From assembly GCA_004556455.1 (NCBI GenBank), contig SFGY01000079.1:1-7887 (forward strand): a stretch of 7,887 nt of DNA, written 5' to 3'. Under the pieces are notes generated by a model. The model was not told the DNA's origin. It made no database searches and saw only the letters and a list, made by a program, of their open reading frames with translations. Positions 5,791 to 7,887 of this stretch are shown one piece after another. The DNA is from Clostridiales bacterium (GTDB taxonomy: Bacteria; Bacillota; Clostridia; Saccharofermentanales; DTU023). The position numbers and the translations under genes were made by a program. Positions within the stretch are counted from its first letter, which is position 1. The number at the start of each line of letters is the position of its first letter.

Positions 5791-7108
5791 TGAGGTGCGG
5801 CAGAGCCTTTCTGTTACCGACAAGGGAAAAACAGCCAACACCATCGACAACTGCCGGATTGTGTTCTGCTGCGATCCACTCCTGCGGGATGCCATCCGGC
5901 TTAATCTCCTGACAGACCGGGTAGACATTGTACAGGACTTGGGCTGGCGCAGGAATACCAGCGCTCTGACGGATACTGATGTGAAATATCTTCTCCTCTA
6001 TTTTGAGAGAAACTATGAGCTGACCAGTGAGAAAAAGATCACGGCTGCCCTTTCTATCGTAGCAAACGAAAATTGTTACCATCCAATTCAGGATGTGCTG
6101 AACAGCCTTGTCTGGGACGGTACACCACGCATCCGATCCTGTCTGCACCATTTTCTTGGTGCTGATGAAAGTGACTATGTGGAAGAAATGCTGAAACATT
6201 TCCTGCTGGGTGCTATACGCCGGGTATTCCGTCCCGGTTCCAAATATGAGGAAATGCTTTGTTTGGTGGGCGGTCAGGGTGCCGGGAAGTCCACCTTCTT
6301 CCGACTGCTGGCGATCCGGGACGAATGGTTCTCTGATGACCTGAAGAAGTTGGATGACGACCGGGTATTCCAAAAGCTACAAGGTCACTGGATCATTGAG
6401 ATGTCAGAGATGCTTGCCACCAGCAGCGCAAAGAGCATTGAAGAAATCCGTTCCTTTATTAGCCGACAGAAGGAAACCTACCGGACACCTTATGAATCTC
6501 AGCCTAAAGACCGGCTTCGGCAGTGTGTGTTCGGTGGTTCCTCGAATACGCTGGACTTTCTGCCGCTGGATCGAGCCGGGAACCGGCGCTTTCTCCCAAT
6601 CATGATTTACCCGGAGAATGCAGAGGTTCACATTTTGGAGGACGAGGACGCTTCCAGAGCGTATCTGTTGCAGGTATGGGCAGAAGCTATGAGCATTTAC
6701 CACAGCGGCAAATATTCCATGAAATTCAGCAAGTCCATCCAGCGTCAACTGGTGGAGGTGCAGAAAGACTTCATGCCGGAGGACACCGAAGCCGGACAGA
6801 TACAGGGATTTCTGGAACACTACACCGGAAACATGGTCTGCTCAAAACAGCTGTTCAAGGAGGCGCTAGGACATACCTTTGATGAGCCGAAGCGGTGGCA
6901 GCTCCACAATATCAATGAGATCATGAACACGGTTGTGACCGGTTGGAAGCCTTTTTCCAATCCCCGGATGTTTGCCGGATATGGCAGACAAAAGGGCTGG
7001 GAACGGGACACTTCCGGCAACGAACTACCCAGCAACGAAGGTGGATTTGTAGAACTGAGTGAAGAAGAATGCCGTCAGCTGGAACTTCCGCAGGAGTGGA
7101 TCGCCTGA
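5702..7108 (+). CDS. VapE-type (virulence-associated E) P-loop ATPase, probable replicative helicase
   Basis: A 468-residue protein of the VapE family, found in phages, phage satellites and integrative elements, with a helicase-like ATPase core. The Walker A motif GGQGAGKST lies at 190-198. A Walker B-like strand HWIIEMSEM follows at 229-237, with Glu233 as the likely acidic residue. The stretch GGSSNTLDFLPLDRAGNRRF at 278-297 covers the sensor and arginine-finger region. Before the core, DVLNSLVWDGTPRI (131-144) is also typical. The start is TTG at 5702, supported by GAGGTGAGG just upstream; the next ATG is 5750 and lacks a clear site. Using 5702, the gene overlaps the primase by 89 bases, which suggests tight coupling of the two products. 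Its 3' end contains two GCAACGAA sequences that match the repeat cluster downstream. A strong terminator follows at 7175. Confidence 0.9.
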   Translation: MNSEYQSLSPATQQAVMSAAEAIAPEQSVDEVRQSLSVTDKGKTANTIDNCRIVFCCDPLLRDAIRLNLLTDRVDIVQDLGWRRNTSALTDTDVKYLLLYFERNYELTSEKKITAALSIVANENCYHPIQDVLNSLVWDGTPRIRSCLHHFLGADESDYVEEMLKHFLLGAIRRVFRPGSKYEEMLCLVGGQGAGKSTFFRLLAIRDEWFSDDLKKLDDDRVFQKLQGHWIIEMSEMLATSSAKSIEEIRSFISRQKETYRTPYESQPKDRLRQCVFGGSSNTLDFLPLDRAGNRRFLPIMIYPENAEVHILEDEDASRAYLLQVWAEAMSIYHSGKYSMKFSKSIQRQLVEVQKDFMPEDTEAGQIQGFLEHYTGNMVCSKQLFKEALGHTFDEPKRWQLHNINEIMNTVVTGWKPFSNPRMFAGYGRQKGWERDTSGNELPSNEGGFVELSEEECRQLELPQEWIA

Positions 7109-7120
7109 CAAGGACGGTCT

Positions 7121-7326
7121 GTTGCCGGGATGGTTGCCGGGTTCGTTGCTGATAAATTTATGGTTTTGATATAGAAAAAGCCCGCAAGTAAAGGCTTTTT
7201 ATGATCTATCTATGTTTTCGGCAACGAAAGCAACGAGATTTTATAAGAAAATTTGAAAAGTAAGAAATCAGGGTCAGACGATAGTTTACAGGTTTTTTGA
7301 TGTCCGTTGCCGGACTTCGTTGCCGC
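7121..7326 (+). repeat. Cluster of GTTGC repeats, iteron-like; candidate replication origin
   Basis: Three direct copies with an exact 12-base period start at 7121 (GTTGCCGGG), 7133 (GTTGCCGGG) and 7145 (GTTGCTGAT). Two inverted copies follow at 7220 (GGCAAC) and 7229 (AGCAAC), and two direct copies at 7306 and 7319. The longer form TTCGTTGC/GCAACGAA occurs at 7142 and 7316 and, inverted, at 7221. Two more inverted copies lie inside the vapE end (7018 and 7032). The core is rare elsewhere in the window. The spaces between copies are A+T-rich (about 7150-7180 and 7235-7270). Iterons next to an A+T-rich segment and a replication gene are the hallmark of an origin; this role is inferred. Confidence 0.6.
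7175..7200 (+). terminator. Intrinsic terminator after vapE
   Basis: A perfect eight-base stem AAAAAGCC (7175-7182) / GGCTTTTT (7193-7200) with a ten-base loop and built-in T run. It closes the rightward operon about 65 bases after the vapE stop. The A run on the left arm makes it potentially bidirectional. Confidence 0.85.
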
Positions 7327-7363
7327 AGCCACCGTCTGATCCCCTATTCTATGGAGGTAGCCT

Positions 7364-7531
7364 ATGGAGAAAAACAAGAAGCAGAATAAAAAAGTCCAGT
7401 TTGTAGTGGTTCGTGAGTTTTCTGGGGACAAAACCATGCGAGAAGCCTTTGAGCAGCTGATCGAGCGTCAGACCTGCGAACACTTCGAGGAATGGTTGGA
7501 GCATCGGGAAATGGCACAGAAAGCGGCGTAA
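7364..7531 (+). CDS. Small hypothetical protein upstream of the recombinase
   Basis: A 55-residue protein beginning MEKNKKQNKKVQFVVVREFS and continuing with TMREAFEQLIERQTCEHFEEWLEH, too short for most gene callers. The start is well supported by GGAGG at 7353-7357, six bases upstream. The N-terminus is strongly basic, a beta-like VQFVVVREF follows, and the C-terminal half looks helical and acidic. I associate this pattern with short ORFs found just before the large serine recombinase in related elements (perhaps TnpW-like), where it might act as an excision or regulatory accessory factor; that is inference. It lies after the repeat cluster and before the recombinase promoter, apart from the upstream operon because of the terminator at 7175. 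No promoter of its own is obvious. Confidence 0.7.
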   Translation: MEKNKKQNKKVQFVVVREFSGDKTMREAFEQLIERQTCEHFEEWLEHREMAQKAA

Positions 7532-7536
7532 AGCAG

Positions 7537-7565
7537 TTGAATCATGGACAGGGACATGATATTAT
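7537..7565 (+). promoter_or_regulatory. Promoter of the serine recombinase gene
   Basis: TTGAAT (7537-7542) and TATTAT (7560-7565) are separated by 17 bases; a perfect TATAAT also overlaps at 7563-7568 but with a 20-base spacing. Transcription would start near 7572, about 30 bases before the ATG. The -10 box lies at the centre of a large inverted repeat, so a protein bound to that repeat would block the promoter. Confidence 0.55.
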
Positions 7566-7588
7566 AATGGTATCGTGTCCCTGTTCAT
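7544..7588 (+). repeat. Imperfect 18-base inverted repeat over the recombinase promoter
   Basis: ATGGACAGGGACATGATA (7544-7561) and TATCGTGTCCCTGTTCAT (7571-7588) are inverted copies with two differences, around a nine-base A+T-rich centre. The right arm is an exact inverted copy of the left-end motif at 1246-1262. There is no T run after it, so it is not a terminator. It is best read as an operator or recombinase-binding site. Confidence 0.75.
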
Positions 7589-7602
7589 AGAAGGAGAACA
7601 CT

Positions 7603-7806
7603 ATGAGCAGGAAAAAACAAGTTAATCAGAAAATCACAGCCCTTTATTGCCGTATCTCTCTGGAGGATGGCGGCGATAATGAGAGCATGAGCATCAGCAA
7701 CCAGAAACTTATGCTCCGGGACTTTGCCGAAAAAAACGGAATGTTCCAGTATGAGTATTATGTGGATGACGGTTATACAGGCCGCAATTTTGCTGGGGTT
7801 AGATAG
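7603..7806 (+). pseudogene. Large serine recombinase (TnpX-like), truncated after the start of the catalytic domain
   Basis: The enzyme would cut and rejoin the element ends for excision and insertion through a serine-DNA link. Only the first part is present. ITALYCRISLEDGG carries the conserved Tyr-x-Arg-x-Ser pattern with Ser19 as the likely nucleophile and Arg17 nearby. SISNQKLMLRDFAEKNG and YYVDDGYTGRNF follow as in the family. After residue 63 (base 7791) the expected continuation is replaced by AGVR and a stop. Full-length members have about 500-570 residues, so most of the catalytic domain and all of the DNA-binding part are missing. The start is firm: AAGGAGA ends five bases before ATG 7603 and a promoter lies upstream. 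Either an insertion or rearrangement has cut the gene, or the assembly is chimeric here. In this form it cannot be active. Confidence 0.85.
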
Positions 7807-7887
7807 CGATACTTTTTACATCTACCATGTTGCGGCGGTCATGGTTGACAACTTGCGTCGGCTCCTGCTCGGTATCAACCTGTCCGA
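7792..7887. other. Unidentified sequence beyond the recombinase break
   Basis: This stretch of 96 bases resembles neither the rest of a serine recombinase nor the missing virD4 C-terminus. Two frames stay open to the window edge: a rightward one reading through FYIYHVAAVMVDNLRRLL, and a leftward one ending at a stop at 7799 with the tail VVNHDRRNMVDVKSIAI. The leftward frame ends almost exactly at the break, which would fit the 3' end of a gene in another inserted element. Neither is recognised. Confidence 0.4.

Larger units (their letters stand above)
1201..7791 (+). mobile_element. Integrated mobilizable element (Tn4451-like, serine recombinase type) inserted in virD4; right end lost
   Basis: The left boundary is inferred from where virD4 loses family resemblance (after the GGAAAG at 1193-1198), next to a GA at 1199-1200. 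TnpX-type large serine recombinases of the Tn4451 family are known to insert at GA dinucleotides, which fits. Inside are tnpV, an XRE regulator, two small ORFs, a Mob_Pre relaxase, a CHC2 primase, a VapE helicase, a small ORF and the N-terminus of a large serine recombinase. No conjugation channel genes are present, so the element would have to be mobilized in trans. The right limit is only the last recognisable base of the recombinase; the genuine terminus and the second half of virD4 are not in the window. No antibiotic resistance or other cargo gene is visible. Confidence 0.7.

Noticed and set aside
5723..6373. Leftward open frame of 216 residues opposite vapE
   Set aside because: The vapE frame carries clear family motifs; the opposite frame shows none.
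7121..7326. CRISPR array
   Set aside because: Repeats are only 6-11 bases, occur in both orientations and have no regular spacers.
7210..7437. Leftward open frame of 75 residues
   Set aside because: It overlaps the repeat cluster and the well-supported 55-residue rightward gene and has no start signals.
7544..7588. Terminator before the recombinase
   Set aside because: The strong inverted repeat is not followed by a T run and it overlaps a promoter; an operator or recombination site is a better reading.
1..7887. tRNA or rRNA genes, resistance or toxin-antitoxin cargo
   Set aside because: No sequence resembling these was seen on either strand.

Overview
The window looks like conjugative and mobilizable DNA from a low-to-medium GC Firmicute, most likely a gut Clostridia (Lachnospiraceae or Oscillospiraceae type). 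Reasons: strong AGGAGG-type ribosome binding sites, TATAAT-like promoters, a VirD4 coupling protein of the kind found in Tn1549/CTn-like elements, and a gene set (TnpV, Mob_Pre relaxase, CHC2 primase, VapE helicase, large serine recombinase) typical of Clostridia integrative elements. All family names are recognised by eye from motifs; no database search was possible.

Layout. (1) 1-1200: the middle and most of the C-terminal part of a VirD4/TraG-type coupling protein; its 5' end is outside the window. Its frame stops right after the conserved stretch at about 1198, next to a GA dinucleotide. (2) About 1201-7791: an integrated mobilizable element inside virD4. Its left end carries tnpV (+), then a bidirectional terminator, then a divergently oriented XRE-type repressor (-). 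A 340-base regulatory/leader region follows, then a rightward operon: two small overlapping ORFs, a hairpin-rich stretch (candidate oriT), a Mob_Pre relaxase, a CHC2 zinc-finger primase, a VapE-type P-loop helicase, a cluster of GTTGC repeats that resembles an iteron origin, a 55-residue ORF, and a large serine recombinase gene. (3) About 7792-7887: unidentified sequence that cuts off the recombinase after about 63 residues, so the true right end of the element is not in the window.

How the parts may work together (inference). The serine recombinase would excise and insert the element. The XRE protein would repress the rightward operon. The relaxase would nick at the hairpin-rich region and hand the DNA to a coupling protein supplied by another element. 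Primase and VapE, with the repeat cluster, would replicate the excised circle, much as in phage satellites. As assembled here the recombinase is broken, so this copy may be fixed in place, and by sitting in virD4 it also disables the resident conjugative element.

The most unusual points are: a replication module of satellite type with an iteron-like repeat cluster beside vapE; a 17-base motif shared by both ends of the element and built into a large inverted repeat over the recombinase promoter; a three-way-junction hairpin array upstream of the relaxase; and three consecutive mobilization/replication genes whose best start sites are not ATG.
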